A stretch of 8,858 nucleotides of DNA, taken from the NCBI GenBank assembly GCA_009702645.1, contig WLHO01000023.1, positions 1-8,858 of the forward strand, written 5' to 3'. Position 1 is the first letter of the stretch. Every line of letters begins with the position of its first letter. The notes beneath the pieces were generated by a model that saw nothing but the letters and a program-made list of their open reading frames with translations, had not been told where the DNA came from and did no database searches. Shown piece after piece: positions 1 to 6,792 of this stretch. The position numbers were made by a program, and so were the translations under genes. The stretch is from Actinomycetota bacterium. Lineage in GTDB: Bacteria; Actinomycetota; Actinomycetes; Actinomycetales; Microbacteriaceae.

Positions 1-760
1 GGGCACGGTTGAATTCCCAGAAGCCTTCTTCCCAACCGATCACACTCAGTGGTTCGCGGTAGCCGGCCTTCACTTCTTCGGTGATTAGGTCCTTGTTGTA
101 CCAGGATTCATTCAGAAGATCCATGCCACTAGAAGCAATCGAAGACACCAGTAGCGGACCTAGGTGATCAAGCTGCGGAATGCTAAAGATCCAGTTGAGC
201 CAACTAGGCGATCCCCCGGTTGACAAAACAGCCGGTGAAATCAGAATCAGACCCTGGATGGCGTCTTTGTTATCGACGACGTATTGAGCAGCAAGCGTTC
301 CTCCGGCGGAGTGACCAACCAGAATTACATCTCGCCCACTGGCAAATTGAGTAATCAGCTCATCAAGAATTAGGTCTTGGCCAATTGACCCGTATGGGTT
401 TTCGCCTTCCCAGCTAGTTGGTCTTTGAGTTAGACCAAACCCTGGCCTGTCATAGGCAATGACATCTCCTAGGGCACTTAGCGGTTCTACTACTTCTCTG
501 AAGGAGAAAGTGTTGGCGCCAAAGCCGTGCATGAGGAAAATCACTGGTGGATTGGAGCAGTCCTTGTCTTCCTGGCAGACGAAGTCAGTTTTTTCGTAGT
601 AGATCTCTATTCCCTGGGCGGTTGCGAAAGTGGCACCTTCGCCCGCTACCGCTTTATAGGTCGCAGTTCCTGTGGTTTCCACGGGAATCAGGAACGGAAC
701 AACAAGTAGCGCTACCAGCACAACTAGGCCTACTCGGCCAAGGATTTTAGATATCTTCAC
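1..760 (-). CDS. Membrane-anchored alpha/beta hydrolase, 3' end outside window
   Basis: The reading frame is open from a GTG at 760-758 to the left edge, giving 253 codons with no stop, so the C-terminus is missing. Residues about 10-27 form one hydrophobic segment after a short basic start (K2, K5, R9), which predicts an N-terminal anchor or uncleaved signal with the enzyme outside the membrane. Alpha/beta-hydrolase landmarks follow in order: HGFG at 78-81 (oxyanion-hole loop), DRPGFG at 104-109, and GHSAGG at 149-154 with S151 as the expected nucleophile. The acid and histidine of the triad should lie off the left edge or near it. C62 and C68 could form a small disulfide loop, which agrees with an outside location. 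The substrate is unknown; esterase, lipase, epoxide hydrolase or C-C hydrolase are all possible. No good Shine-Dalgarno lies at the right distance from the GTG, so the start is the best choice rather than a certain one. It is divergent from the exporter gene. Confidence 0.85.
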   Translation of the reverse strand, partial: MKISKILGRVGLVVLVALLVVPFLIPVETTGTATYKAVAGEGATFATAQGIEIYYEKTDFVCQEDKDCSNPPVIFLMHGFGANTFSFREVVEPLSALGDVIAYDRPGFGLTQRPTSWEGENPYGSIGQDLILDELITQFASGRDVILVGHSAGGTLAAQYVVDNKDAIQGLILISPAVLSTGGSPSWLNWIFSIPQLDHLGPLLVSSIASSGMDLLNESWYNKDLITEEVKAGYREPLSVIGWEEGFWEFNRA

Positions 761-767
761 GCCTTCT

Positions 768-773
768 AGCCTA
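768..773 (-). promoter_or_regulatory. Possible -10 element for a leaderless hydrolase transcript
   Basis: Read on the minus strand, TAGGCT (TANNNT form) ends 7 bases before the GTG start of the hydrolase gene. That is the distance expected if transcription begins at the start codon itself, as is common in actinobacteria. A recognisable -35 element is missing, so this rests on one hexamer. A perfect 10-base palindrome (777-786) sits just upstream. Confidence 0.3.
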
Positions 774-821
774 AAGGCCTGCAGGCTATTGGCCAGGAGG
801 GGATTAGGGGCTGAGAACTAG

Positions 822-850
822 CTGACAGATTCAGGGGGTACCCTTATCTT
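822..850 (+). promoter_or_regulatory. Likely housekeeping promoter of the RND exporter gene
   Basis: CTGACA at 822-827 matches the -35 consensus at five of six bases. TATCTT at 845-850 matches the -10 consensus at four of six. The spacer is exactly 17 bases. Transcription would start near 857, leaving an untranslated leader of about 60 bases before the TTG start. The spacer contains the 8-base palindrome GGGTACCC (836-843), which might be part of an operator but is short enough to be chance. Confidence 0.5.
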
Positions 851-905
851 TGCCGGCTTTAAGTGGTTTGCTTAGCTGTTAGCACAAATTCATTACTTAT
901 TACTT

Positions 906-911
906 AGGGGA
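906..911 (+). promoter_or_regulatory. Ribosome binding site fixing the TTG start of the exporter
   Basis: AGGGGA lies 5 bases before the TTG at 917-919. This purine-rich Shine-Dalgarno supports the TTG as the true start. The protein beginning there has the expected short cytoplasmic N-terminus followed directly by the first membrane helix. Confidence 0.6.
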
Positions 912-916
912 CATCC

Positions 917-3900
917 TTGTTCAGACTCGCCACCGCATCTCTAGCTAATCGCTCCGTCGTAGGTCTTCTGACCGTACTTATCGTGGCTTCGGGACTGCTA
1001 TCCCTAACTTCGTTGAAGCAAGAGCTGTTGCCATCTTTTGAGGTGCCGCAGGCGTCCATCGTGACTCCATATCCTGGGGCATCCCCTGAGATTGTTGACG
1101 CTCAGGTTTCCTCGCTCATTGAAGATGAGGTTAGAACCCTAAACAACTTGGTCACAGTCCGTTCAACATCTAGTGCAAACCTGTCGGTTGTTCGAGTTGA
1201 GTTTGATTTTGGCACCACAACGGCAACGGTCGAGGAAGAGCTCAATCGAGTAATTGCTAACTTGAAAGACTCGCTGCCTGCGGATGTAAGCCCACGTGTT
1301 GTTTCTGGATCTTTTGACAGCGTTCCAATCATTGTGCTTTCGGTTGCCTCCACCACAGGAGACAATGACGCCCTCGCCGAAATTCTGGCTGATGTTGCGA
1401 CCCCGATTCTTTCTCAGGTTCCTGGAATTCAAGAAATCACCGTTGCGGGTGGAAAGCAAAAGGAAATCACACTAGACCTAAAAGCCAAAGTCTTGCGCGA
1501 TAACGGCCTTTCTCAGCAGGCAATTGTTGATGCCCTTCGCGCCAATGGATTTATCATTCCTGCTGGATCAATTACTGACACCCAAGGTGAACTACAGATT
1601 GAAATCGGAACCAACGTTAACTCGCTGGAAGATTTCAAGAGCCTGCCTTTGATTTCATCGAACACTCAGAATGCTCAGGCAGCTGCGGCACAAGCTGCTG
1701 CAGCCCAAGCAGCTGCTGCTGCGGCTGCAGGTCAGGGTGCCCCAGGAATTCCAGGAGCGCCATCTATTCCGGCTGCTCCTGCTCCTTCAGAGCCAGAGAT
1801 TTTGACCATTGCAGATGTTGCAGAAGTGACCTACGACTACGCGCCAGTGACTTCAATCTCTCGCACCAACGGTTTGGACTCGCTGGGTATTCAGGTAACT
1901 AAGACTCAGGATGGCAACACTGTTGCTATTTCAAATGGCGTGGAAGCCAAGATTGAGGAACTTACTGACAAGCTTGGCGGAAACGTTGAGATCAATACCG
2001 TTTTTGACCAGGGGCCTTTCGTTGAGAAGCAGCTCGAGAACCTAACGATTGAAGGAACTCTGGGTCTGACCTTTGCAATTTTGATCATCTTGGTTTTCTT
2101 AGGCTCCATCCGATCAACTCTTGTGACCGCAATCTCTATCCCGACTTCCCTGCTGGTCACCTTCGCCGGCTTGCTAGTTTCCGACTACAGCCTGAACCTA
2201 TTCACCTTGAGCGCCCTGACAATTGCCGTGGGCCGCGTGGTGGATGACTCGATTGTCGTTATTGAAAACATCAATAGACACCTCTCCTATGGAGAAGAAA
2301 AGAAGAGCGCCATCATTCAGGCCGTTAAGGAAGTGGCTGGAGCCATCACTTCGGCGACCATCACAACCGTGGCTGTATTCCTACCGGTAGCCCTAGTTGG
2401 CGGAGTAGTTGGAGAGCTGTTTAGGCCATTTAGCTTGAGCTTCACCATTGCACTTCTAGCCTCATTGATTGTTTCTCTAACAATTGTTCCTGTGCTGGCC
2501 TACTGGTTCCTGAAGGCTCCAAAGATTGAAGCAGGAAGCGAACAGCTAAGCGAAGGCCAGCTGGCTTTCCAGATGGAGAAAGCACGCGAGGAAGAAGAGC
2601 AGAAAGAGAAGAAGAGCTGGTTGCAGCGCGGCTACATTCCAATTCTTCGCACCACTCAGGCTCACCCGGTTGTCACACTGATTGCCTCTGCAGCTGTGCT
2701 TGGCTTTACCTTCTCGCTAGTTCCTCAACTAAAGACCGACTTCATCGGTGACTTCGGAGGAGACACCTTCTCAGTTCGTCAGGAACTTCCGGCTGGAAGC
2801 ACCTTCGAGCAGCGCGATGAGGCAGCCAAGGAAGTTGAGAATCTGATTCTTGAACAAGACGGAGTCGAAACCGTTTTGGCAACCTTCGGTGGTCGAGCCG
2901 ATGGACGAGTTAACTTTGGTGGCAACGCCAACGCAACAACAATCCAGGTTTCCCTTGCCAAGGATGCTGATGGCGACGCCATCAAGGATGCTATTCAAAA
3001 AGGCATCGACGCCCGTTCTGACATCGGTGAGACAACAATCTCAGCTGGCGGAGGGCCAGGTGTTGGTGGTTCAGGAACAATCGACATCAAGATCTCTGGA
3101 ACCAGCGATGAAGCTCTATTCGCAGCAGTTGAGAAAGTCCGCACCGGCATGCTTGCCGTTGATAACCTTTCTGAAATCACCTCTTCACTGTCAGAGCAGC
3201 AAAGGACGCTGAAGATAACTGTTGATCGCGTAAAAGCCGCTGAGTACGGACTGACTGAGATCCAAGTTTCTGGTTTGGTGTCATCAACGCTTAGACCATC
3301 ATCAATTGGTGATGTGAACATTGAAAACGAATCCACTCCGATCTTCCTAGTTCAGGAGAACACTCCTGCAACGGTTGAGGAAATCGAACAGATTCAGGTT
3401 CCTACCAGGCAGGGGGTAATTGAGTTGCAGGAGATCGCTGACATCAGCGAAGTTCAGGCTCCTGTTTCCATTACCAGCGAAAAGGGCGAGCGGGTGGCAA
3501 CAGTTGCCCTAACTCCAGATACTGATGACTTGGGTGCTGTCACCAGAGATGTCACAGCCAAACTTGCAGAAATCGAATTGCCTGTGGGTGCCACAGCAAC
3601 CATCGGTGGAGTTTCAGCCGAGCAGACCGAAAGCTTCCAACAGCTGGGGCTTGCATTGCTTGCTGCGGTAGCAATTGTTTACCTGGTTATGGTTGCTACG
3701 TTCTCTAGCTTGGTTCAGCCGCTCATTCTTCTGATCTCAATCCCATTTGCAGCTACCGGTGCTCTTGGATTGCTACTTCTAACTGACACCCCACTTGGTG
3801 TTCCAGCCCTCATTGGAATGCTGTTGCTTGTTGGTGTGGTGGTGACAAATGCGATTGTTCTTATTGACCTAATCAACCAGTACCGCAAGCAAGGAAGGTC

Positions 3901-4195
3901 TATCCAGCAGTCGATTATCGATGGATCACGTCAGCGTCTTCGTCCGATACTTATGACTGCACTGGCTACCATCTTTGCCCTATCACCATTGGCCTTTGGT
4001 ATCACCGGCGGTGGTTTCATTAGCCAGCCGCTAGCGATTGTGGTTATCGGTGGATTGGTTTCCTCAACACTGCTAACACTTGTTATCGTTCCAGTTCTTT
4101 ACTGGTTGATTGAGGGTCGCAAGGAGCGCAAGGCACTCAAGGGTCCAAAGAAGCCACGAGGTAAAGCCAGAAGGCTAGCTGAAGCTGCCCGCTAA
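917..4195 (+). CDS. RND-superfamily efflux transporter, AcrB/SwrC-like
   Basis: A 1092-residue inner-membrane exporter, expected to pump substrates outward using the proton gradient. The usual RND plan is visible: TM1 (about 13-31), a large extracytoplasmic loop, TM2-TM6 (about 382-531), a charged cytoplasmic linker rich in E/K (about 533-582), TM7 (about 585-605), a second large loop, then TM8-TM12 (about 910-1065) and a very basic tail. TM4 carries the paired aspartates D443-D444 in a VDDSIVVIEN context, the proton-relay signature. At the place of AcrB Lys940 in TM10 there is T977 followed by N978; as I recall, the Gram-positive SwrC/YerP-type proteins also have Thr here. Residues 253-293 are an Ala-, then Gly/Pro-rich insert in the first loop. 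No membrane-fusion or outer-membrane gene is beside it, as expected for a bacterium lacking a Gram-negative envelope. The start is TTG, supported by a Shine-Dalgarno. Substrate unknown: lipids, peptides, surfactants or drugs are possible. Confidence 0.95.
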   Translation: MFRLATASLANRSVVGLLTVLIVASGLLSLTSLKQELLPSFEVPQASIVTPYPGASPEIVDAQVSSLIEDEVRTLNNLVTVRSTSSANLSVVRVEFDFGTTTATVEEELNRVIANLKDSLPADVSPRVVSGSFDSVPIIVLSVASTTGDNDALAEILADVATPILSQVPGIQEITVAGGKQKEITLDLKAKVLRDNGLSQQAIVDALRANGFIIPAGSITDTQGELQIEIGTNVNSLEDFKSLPLISSNTQNAQAAAAQAAAAQAAAAAAAGQGAPGIPGAPSIPAAPAPSEPEILTIADVAEVTYDYAPVTSISRTNGLDSLGIQVTKTQDGNTVAISNGVEAKIEELTDKLGGNVEINTVFDQGPFVEKQLENLTIEGTLGLTFAILIILVFLGSIRSTLVTAISIPTSLLVTFAGLLVSDYSLNLFTLSALTIAVGRVVDDSIVVIENINRHLSYGEEKKSAIIQAVKEVAGAITSATITTVAVFLPVALVGGVVGELFRPFSLSFTIALLASLIVSLTIVPVLAYWFLKAPKIEAGSEQLSEGQLAFQMEKAREEEEQKEKKSWLQRGYIPILRTTQAHPVVTLIASAAVLGFTFSLVPQLKTDFIGDFGGDTFSVRQELPAGSTFEQRDEAAKEVENLILEQDGVETVLATFGGRADGRVNFGGNANATTIQVSLAKDADGDAIKDAIQKGIDARSDIGETTISAGGGPGVGGSGTIDIKISGTSDEALFAAVEKVRTGMLAVDNLSEITSSLSEQQRTLKITVDRVKAAEYGLTEIQVSGLVSSTLRPSSIGDVNIENESTPIFLVQENTPATVEEIEQIQVPTRQGVIELQEIADISEVQAPVSITSEKGERVATVALTPDTDDLGAVTRDVTAKLAEIELPVGATATIGGVSAEQTESFQQLGLALLAAVAIVYLVMVATFSSLVQPLILLISIPFAATGALGLLLLTDTPLGVPALIGMLLLVGVVVTNAIVLIDLINQYRKQGRSIQQSIIDGSRQRLRPILMTALATIFALSPLAFGITGGGFISQPLAIVVIGGLVSSTLLTLVIVPVLYWLIEGRKERKALKGPKKPRGKARRLAEAAR

Positions 4196-4207
4196 GCTTG
4201 CTTAGTT

Positions 4208-4804
4208 ATGAAGTCCTCTGAAAACCTAGTCTGGATCGACTGCGAGATGACCGGTCTCGACGTCGAGAAGGACTGCCTGGTTGAAATTGCAGTGCTGATT
4301 ACCGACTCTGAGCTAAACATCTTGGATGAGGGCTTGAGCGTTGTTATCAAACCTCGCGAGGACTCACTTGCAGGCATGGGTGAATTTGTCACCAACATGC
4401 ATAAAGAATCTGGTCTGTTGGAGCTTCTGCCAAAAGGCTTAGCCGTTGAAGAAGCTGAGGCTCAAGTTCTTGAGTACGTCAAGAAATTTGCCCCAGAGGC
4501 AAGAACCGCGCCGTTAGCTGGAAACTCAATTGGCACCGACCGCATGTTTATAAACAGATACATGCCCGCTCTTGATGCTCACCTTCACTACCGAAACGTA
4601 GACGTGTCCTCCATCAAGGAGCTGGTGCGCAGATGGTACCCAAAGGTTTACTTCCAACTGCCTAAAAAATCAGGTGGTCATCGAGCTCTGGCTGATATCA
4701 GAGAGTCAATTGCCGAGCTGGTTTACTACCGTAAGACTGTGCTGGTGGAGGCTCCCGGGCCAACCAGCGATGAGGCCAAGACAAGCGCGGAGCAAACGCA
4801 ATAG
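4208..4804 (+). CDS. orn: Oligoribonuclease, DEDDh 3'-5' exoribonuclease
   Basis: A 198-residue cytoplasmic enzyme that degrades two- to few-nucleotide RNA fragments to 5'-mononucleotides, finishing mRNA decay and clearing linear pGpG derived from cyclic di-GMP where that messenger is used. All catalytic residues of the DEDDh family are present: D11 and E13 in WIDCEMTGLD, D111 in GNSIGTDRMF, and H158 and D163 in HRALADIRES. Spacing is almost identical to E. coli Orn. The length is slightly above the usual 180 or so because of a short charged tail after about residue 180. It starts 12 bases after the exporter stop, with no Shine-Dalgarno. Expression may come by read-through or from a weak leaderless promoter: TAAGCT at 4193-4198 ends 9 bases before the ATG, but has no convincing -35. 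A tRNA-His gene follows; I recall this neighbourhood in other actinobacteria but cannot verify it here. Confidence 0.97.
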   Translation: MKSSENLVWIDCEMTGLDVEKDCLVEIAVLITDSELNILDEGLSVVIKPREDSLAGMGEFVTNMHKESGLLELLPKGLAVEEAEAQVLEYVKKFAPEARTAPLAGNSIGTDRMFINRYMPALDAHLHYRNVDVSSIKELVRRWYPKVYFQLPKKSGGHRALADIRESIAELVYYRKTVLVEAPGPTSDEAKTSAEQTQ

Positions 4805-4807
4805 AAT
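4778..4807 (+). promoter_or_regulatory. Likely promoter of the tRNA-His gene
   Basis: AAGACA (4778-4783, four of six to the -35 consensus) and TAGAAT (4802-4807, five of six to the -10 consensus) are separated by 18 bases. The -10 overlaps the TAG stop of orn. Initiation would fall near 4814, about 27 bases before the mature tRNA, leaving a short leader for RNase P to remove. Confidence 0.45.
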
Positions 4808-4816
4808 AAAAAGGCT

Positions 4817-4835
4817 TTGAGGCCCTTGGTCTCAA
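4817..4835 (+). other. Hairpin between orn and tRNA-His
   Basis: Eight bases at 4817-4824 pair with 4828-4835 (one G-U pair) around a 3-base loop. No T-run follows, so a classical intrinsic terminator for orn is doubtful. It would also fall inside the predicted 5' leader of the tRNA precursor, where it could affect processing or partly stop read-through from orn. Confidence 0.4.
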
Positions 4836-4840
4836 GACAT

Positions 4841-4917
4841 GGTGGGTATAGCTCAGCTGGTAGAGCGCCTGGTTGTGGTCCAGGATGTCGCGGGTTCAAG
4901 TCCCGTTACTCACCCCA
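4841..4917 (+). tRNA. tRNA-His, anticodon GTG
   Basis: A full cloverleaf is present. The 7-base-pair acceptor stem (4842-4848 with 4906-4912/4913 region) contains one G-U pair. The anticodon stem CCTGG/CCAGG (4868-4872, 4880-4884) encloses loop TTGTGGT with anticodon GTG at 4875-4877. The T arm has the GGTTCAA loop sequence. The base at 4841 is the extra G-1 that identifies histidine tRNA; it faces the discriminator C73 at 4914. CCA is encoded at 4915-4917. It decodes both His codons, CAC and CAU. Confidence 0.97.
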
Positions 4918-4920
4918 GTG

Positions 4921-4942
4921 CGAGGCTTGGTTTAGAACCTCG
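4921..4942 (+). terminator. Weak hairpin after tRNA-His, possible terminator
   Basis: CGAGG at 4921-4925 pairs with CCTCG at 4938-4942. Two further pairs (TT 4927-4928 with AA 4936-4937) form across a bulged C, leaving a 7-base loop. Only a short AT-rich stretch follows (ATTTAT), so termination efficiency is uncertain. Its place directly behind the tRNA and before psuG is the main argument. Confidence 0.3.
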
Positions 4943-4954
4943 ATTTATGGAAGC

Positions 4955-4960
4955 TAGCCT
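4955..4960 (+). promoter_or_regulatory. Possible -10 element for a leaderless psuG transcript
   Basis: TAGCCT ends 6 bases before the psuG ATG at 4967, the spacing seen for leaderless messages. The only purine-rich stretch nearby (GGAAG, 4949-4953) is 13 bases from the ATG, too far for a normal ribosome binding site. The same hexamer form (TAGNCT) stands at a similar distance before the hydrolase start. Confidence 0.35.
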
Positions 4961-4966
4961 TATCTA

Positions 4967-5875
4967 ATGAACTCCTTTATGCCCTCCCCTGAAGTTGCGG
5001 ATGCGCTTGCCACCGGCAAACCAGTTGTTGCTCTAGAAAGCACCATCATTTCGCATGGCCTGCCAAGACCAAGAAATCTGGAAGCTGCGAAGGAGTTTGA
5101 GCAAATCCTTCGATCAAAAGGCGTTGTGCCAGCAACAATTGCAATTCTCGATGGGGTCCCAAGAATTGGTCTTGATGAAGAAGGCGTTGATCGAATCGCC
5201 AACGAGGATCTTGCAAAGGCCAGCGTTCGAGACATCCCAATTCTTGCCGCCAGAAAAGAGTCTGGTGCAACCACAGTTGCAGCCACCGCCCACCTAGCCG
5301 CCTTGGCTGGTATCAGAGTTTTCGCAACGGGTGGACTTGGCGGAGTTCACCGTGGAGCTATCGAAACCTTTGATGAATCGGCGGATCTTTCAACTCTGGC
5401 CGTGACCCCAATCACAGTTGTTTCTGCAGGTGTGAAGTCGGTATTGGATATCCCTGCAACTCTTGAGCGACTCGAAACCCTGAGTGTTCCAGTTATTGGC
5501 TACAAGACCAAAGAGTTTCCGGCCTTTTGGCTAACCCGCTCCGGATACACCCTGGACTGGTCACTTGATTCTGCGCAGCAGATAGCACTTGCTATGAAAT
5601 CTCAAGATGAGCTTGGCCACGGTCAAGGAATGGTTATCGCTAATCCAATTCCGATCGAGAAGCAGTGGGATCCAAAAGAGCACGATCGAGTTCTTGCAAT
5701 CGCCTTTGAGGCTGCTAAGAAAGCTGGAGTCACAGGCAAGGCCGTCACGCCATTCCTGCTGGGCTTTATCGTCGAAGAGTCAAAGGGTAGATCCCTAGAA
5801 GTAAATCTTGATCTTGCTCGCAACAATGTTTCGGTTGCTGCAGATATTGCCAAGGCCTGGGCGGAGCTCAAGTGA
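4967..5875 (+). CDS. psuG: Pseudouridine-5'-phosphate glycosidase
   Basis: A 302-residue cytoplasmic enzyme that reversibly splits pseudouridine 5'-phosphate into uracil and ribose 5-phosphate by breaking a C-C glycosidic bond. The N-terminal family signature VALESTIISHGLPRPRN is clear (about 21-37), followed by SGATTVAAT (99-107), GGLGGVHRGA, SADL and SAGVKSVLDIP. Against E. coli PsuG as I remember it, the catalytic set appears complete: E24 (Glu31), K84 (Lys93), D140 (Asp149, metal ligand), K157 (Lys166, the Schiff-base lysine) and N280 (Asn289). The last four share one offset of 9, which supports the match. Length is typical of the family. It shares a 4-base overlap with the kinase gene downstream, so the two are almost certainly cotranscribed and translationally coupled. 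No uptake transporter for pseudouridine is beside the pair, which favours salvage of the cell's own RNA breakdown products. Confidence 0.96.
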   Translation: MNSFMPSPEVADALATGKPVVALESTIISHGLPRPRNLEAAKEFEQILRSKGVVPATIAILDGVPRIGLDEEGVDRIANEDLAKASVRDIPILAARKESGATTVAATAHLAALAGIRVFATGGLGGVHRGAIETFDESADLSTLAVTPITVVSAGVKSVLDIPATLERLETLSVPVIGYKTKEFPAFWLTRSGYTLDWSLDSAQQIALAMKSQDELGHGQGMVIANPIPIEKQWDPKEHDRVLAIAFEAAKKAGVTGKAVTPFLLGFIVEESKGRSLEVNLDLARNNVSVAADIAKAWAELK

Positions 5876-6741
5876 GCAAGATTCTGGTAATTGGAGATGT
5901 CATCGAAGATGTCATCGTTATTCCAGAATCTGAAATCCGACCAAACACAGATACCAATTCCACAATCCACAAATCAATGGGTGGTCAGGCTGCCAACGTG
6001 GCTTCCTGGCTTGCATACCTCGGAGTGCATACAAGATTCGTCGGTTGCGTTGGACTAACAGATGTGCGAAAGCTTGACGCGGAGCTTTCGCAGCACGGTA
6101 TTGAAACTGCTCTGCAGTCCAGTGCGAAGCCGACCGGTTCACTGGTTGTTTTGGTTCAAGGTGAGTCACGCTCAATGCTCACTGACCGCGGCGCAAATTT
6201 GGATCTGAATCTTCGAGCCATAGATCCAACAGGTTTTTCGGTTGTTTATCTTTCGGGCTATTCACTTCTTGGAAGAGAAGTTGACGAAGTAAGGGACTTC
6301 GCGGCAAGGGTTAGATTGGCAGGTGCGCTTTTGGCTATGGACCCTGGTTCATACGGATTCATTAAGGACTACGGGGTTACTGAATTCAAGGAACTGATTT
6401 CTGAGGCAGATTTGATTTTCCCCAACCTCGAGGAGGATCAACTTCTTGGGTTATCTGGGAAAGTGAGTTTAAATGTTGTGACCAAAGGTCATAACGGAGC
6501 CGAGGCGATTTGGGCTGACGGCCAGAGCGTTAAAGTTGAGGGCCGAGCCACCGAATCCAAGGACCCAACTGGAGCAGGGGATGCTTTTTGTGCGGGCTTC
6601 CTAGCCCGCCTAGTTTCCGAACCAGGTGTTCAGCAGCTAACCCGTGAAGCAGTTCATCTAGCCCTTGAATCGGGCGTTGAGGCCGGTTCTAGGGCGGTTC
6701 AGCTGGTAGGGGCTAGGCCTTCCTTCAACTCTGGAGTCTAG
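5872..6741 (+). CDS. psuK: PfkB-family sugar kinase, probable pseudouridine kinase
   Basis: A 289-residue ribokinase-fold enzyme. By context it phosphorylates pseudouridine to pseudouridine 5'-phosphate, the substrate of PsuG. PfkB hallmarks are present: GD at the N-terminal strand (residues 8-9), the glycine-rich GGQAANVASWLAYLG (about 37-51), NLEED in the phosphate/metal region, and the second signature DPTGAGDAFCAGFL with catalytic base D237. The start is GTG at 5872, overlapping the psuG stop in a GTGA arrangement. GGAG at 5863-5866 gives a Shine-Dalgarno 5 bases away. Kinase class is certain from sequence. The nucleoside specificity comes from the psuG neighbour, since PfkB members also include ribokinase, adenosine kinase and fructokinase. 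It ends 99 bases before the convergent gatB stop. Confidence 0.9.
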   Translation: MSKILVIGDVIEDVIVIPESEIRPNTDTNSTIHKSMGGQAANVASWLAYLGVHTRFVGCVGLTDVRKLDAELSQHGIETALQSSAKPTGSLVVLVQGESRSMLTDRGANLDLNLRAIDPTGFSVVYLSGYSLLGREVDEVRDFAARVRLAGALLAMDPGSYGFIKDYGVTEFKELISEADLIFPNLEEDQLLGLSGKVSLNVVTKGHNGAEAIWADGQSVKVEGRATESKDPTGAGDAFCAGFLARLVSEPGVQQLTREAVHLALESGVEAGSRAVQLVGARPSFNSGV

Positions 6742-6770
6742 GTTTAGAGTTCTCCCCAGCCAAAAGCGCT

Positions 6771-6790
6771 AACCTTCAGGGAAACCTTCA
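6771..6790 (+). repeat. Short direct repeat, two copies of AACCTTCA
   Basis: AACCTTCA occurs at 6771-6778 and 6783-6790, start to start 12 bases. It lies in the convergent spacer just left of the two DnaA-like boxes, which also repeat every 12 bases. It is too short to assign a function alone. Confidence 0.35.
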
Positions 6791-6792
6791 AG

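Noticed and set aside
527..750. Two short plus-strand reading frames of 60 and 67 codons
   Set aside because: They lie opposite the alpha/beta hydrolase, whose frame shows clear catalytic motifs. The short products resemble no family and have no ribosome binding site.
2995..3336. A 113-codon minus-strand reading frame inside the exporter gene
   Set aside because: The opposite strand encodes the conserved second loop of the RND protein. No start signal or recognisable domain was seen.
5895..5918. Tandem 12-base repeat (11 of 12 identical) at the start of psuK
   Set aside because: It encodes GDVIEDVIV, which is the normal N-terminal strand of PfkB kinases with the sugar-contacting second acidic residue. 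The repeat is best explained by the coding need, not as a regulatory element.
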